Assembly (NCBI GenBank): GCA_002424495.1
Contig: DIKH01000398.1
Span: 1,482-14,452 of the forward strand
Direction of reading: 5' to 3'
DNA length: 12,971 nt
Source: Desulfobacteraceae bacterium UBA5623
Lineage (GTDB): Bacteria; Desulfobacterota; DSM-4660; Desulfatiglandales; Desulfatiglandaceae
Numbering within the stretch: the first letter of the stretch is position 1; every line of letters starts with the position of its first letter. Both the position numbers and the translations under genes were made by a program. The notes below the pieces were generated by a model that did not search any database, was not told where the DNA came from, and worked only from the letters and a program-made list of their open reading frames with translations. Positions 12,338 to 12,971 of the stretch are shown one piece after another.

Positions 12338-12971
12338 ATGGAATTTCATCATCTGGCTGGAAAACCAGCCCCTCGATCCATGTTGGAAAACATTCCAAGA
12401 CTGGTTTCCTCTTACTATACCCTTGAGCCTGAAGGAAATGTCTCATTCGGGACTTCCGGGCACAGGGGAAGCTCTGTCAAGGGGACATTCAATGAGATGC
12501 ACATTGCTGCAACCGCCCAGGCCATCTGCGATTACAGGGAGGCACAGGAAATAAACGGCCCTTTGTTCCTGGGCTTTGACACCCATGCGCTGTCTGAGCC
12601 CGCATTTATGACATCCCTGGAGGTCTTTGCCGCAAACGGGATTGAAGTGGTAATCCATGCCGATGATGAATACACACCCACCCCGGTTATCTCCTTTTTG
12701 ATACTGAAATACAATAAAGGAAGGACGAAGGGACTGGCTGACGGGGTGGTTGTCACCCCATCTCACAACCCGCCACAGGACGGAGGCATTAAGTACAATC
12801 CCCCCAAGGGAGGCCCTGCCGATGTTGACATCACTGGATGGGTCGAGAACAGGGCAAATCTCCTGATGAAGACCCCACATATCAAGAGGATGTCCTATAA
12901 AAAGGCCAGAAAGTCGGCCACGGTCCATCAGCAGGATTTTATCACTCCTTTTGCTGATTCACTGTCCCAGA
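12338..12971 (+). CDS. pgm: Phosphoglucomutase, alpha-D-glucose-phosphate-specific (partial, 3' end beyond window)
   Basis: The visible 211 residues align well with E. coli Pgm from its N-terminus: HHLAGKPAP, then FGTSGHRGSS (37-46), DTHALSEPAF (81-90), YTPTPVIS (112-119) and the active-site loop TPSHNPPQDGGIKYNPP (140-156). S142 is the serine that carries the phosphate, and the following segment matches the family up to the window edge. The enzyme interconverts glucose 1-phosphate and glucose 6-phosphate in the cytoplasm, linking glycogen and cell-envelope sugar synthesis to glycolysis. ATG 12338 is preceded by GAAGGGAG. It is an ordinary host gene, divergent from tRNA-Arg, and marks the chromosomal side of the older integration site. 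Confidence 0.95.
   Translation, partial: MEFHHLAGKPAPRSMLENIPRLVSSYYTLEPEGNVSFGTSGHRGSSVKGTFNEMHIAATAQAICDYREAQEINGPLFLGFDTHALSEPAFMTSLEVFAANGIEVVIHADDEYTPTPVISFLILKYNKGRTKGLADGVVVTPSHNPPQDGGIKYNPPKGGPADVDITGWVENRANLLMKTPHIKRMSYKKARKSATVHQQDFITPFADSLSQ

Noticed and set aside
1..12971. CRISPR array
   Set aside because: No regularly spaced repeats of 24-40 bp with similar-length spacers were seen anywhere; the only repeated motif is the 19-bp end site.

Overview
The window looks like the chromosome of a Gram-negative bacterium, most likely a deltaproteobacterium (Desulfobacterota-type). This is an inference from a secreted YXWGXW-repeat protein, a proteobacterial-type phosphoglucomutase and the style of the Mu-like genes; there is no rRNA or other phylogenetic marker to settle it.

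The main object is a complete, compact Mu-like transposable element of 10,116 bp (1806-11921). Its ends can be placed to the base. A 5-bp target duplication, TATTA, lies directly outside both ends. The first 17 bases of the two ends match at 13 positions. A 19-bp repeat (consensus GCAAATGGWATWAGAAATT) occurs three times inside the left end and three times, inverted, inside the right end, and the outermost copy starts exactly 10 bases in from each terminus. Removing the element and one TATTA restores an in-frame tyrosine-recombinase sequence (ASLL|IDQGDH...MGHSS...TYGHL), so it inserted into an integrase gene. That gene sits 43 bp from the 3' end of tRNA-Arg(TCT) and seems to have been decaying already, so the locus is nested: a Mu-like element inside the remnant of an older tRNA-integrated element.

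Inside the element, from the left: transposase-binding sites; a leftward XRE-type repressor; a divergent control region with palindromic operators and a strong promoter; then a rightward early operon of a Ner/Cro-like protein, a CII (CP76)-like regulator, a DDE transposase (MuA-like), an AAA+ target-selector ATPase (MuB-like) and a double winged-helix protein, all tightly spaced or overlapping. A second rightward block holds GemA, a small HTH-like protein, an unknown 150-aa protein, a Mu gpI-type prohead protease/scaffold and an unknown alpha-helical protein. This block is flanked by two leftward paralogous genes of 76 and 79 aa, about 75% identical. A rightward double zinc-ribbon protein and about 500 bp of gene-poor DNA with a terminator and binding sites R3, R2 and R1 close the element.

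No terminase, portal, major capsid, tail or lysis gene is present, yet the transposition, regulatory and protease/scaffold genes are all intact. The element is therefore either a non-viral derivative of a Mu-like phage or, more interestingly, a Mu-type phage satellite that supplies its own protease/scaffold to a helper. This is a hypothesis, not a demonstration.

Outside the element, the left flank carries a leftward, cut-off YXWGXW-repeat secreted protein (1-1302). The right flank carries tRNA-Arg(TCT) on the minus strand and the start of pgm (12338 to the window end).
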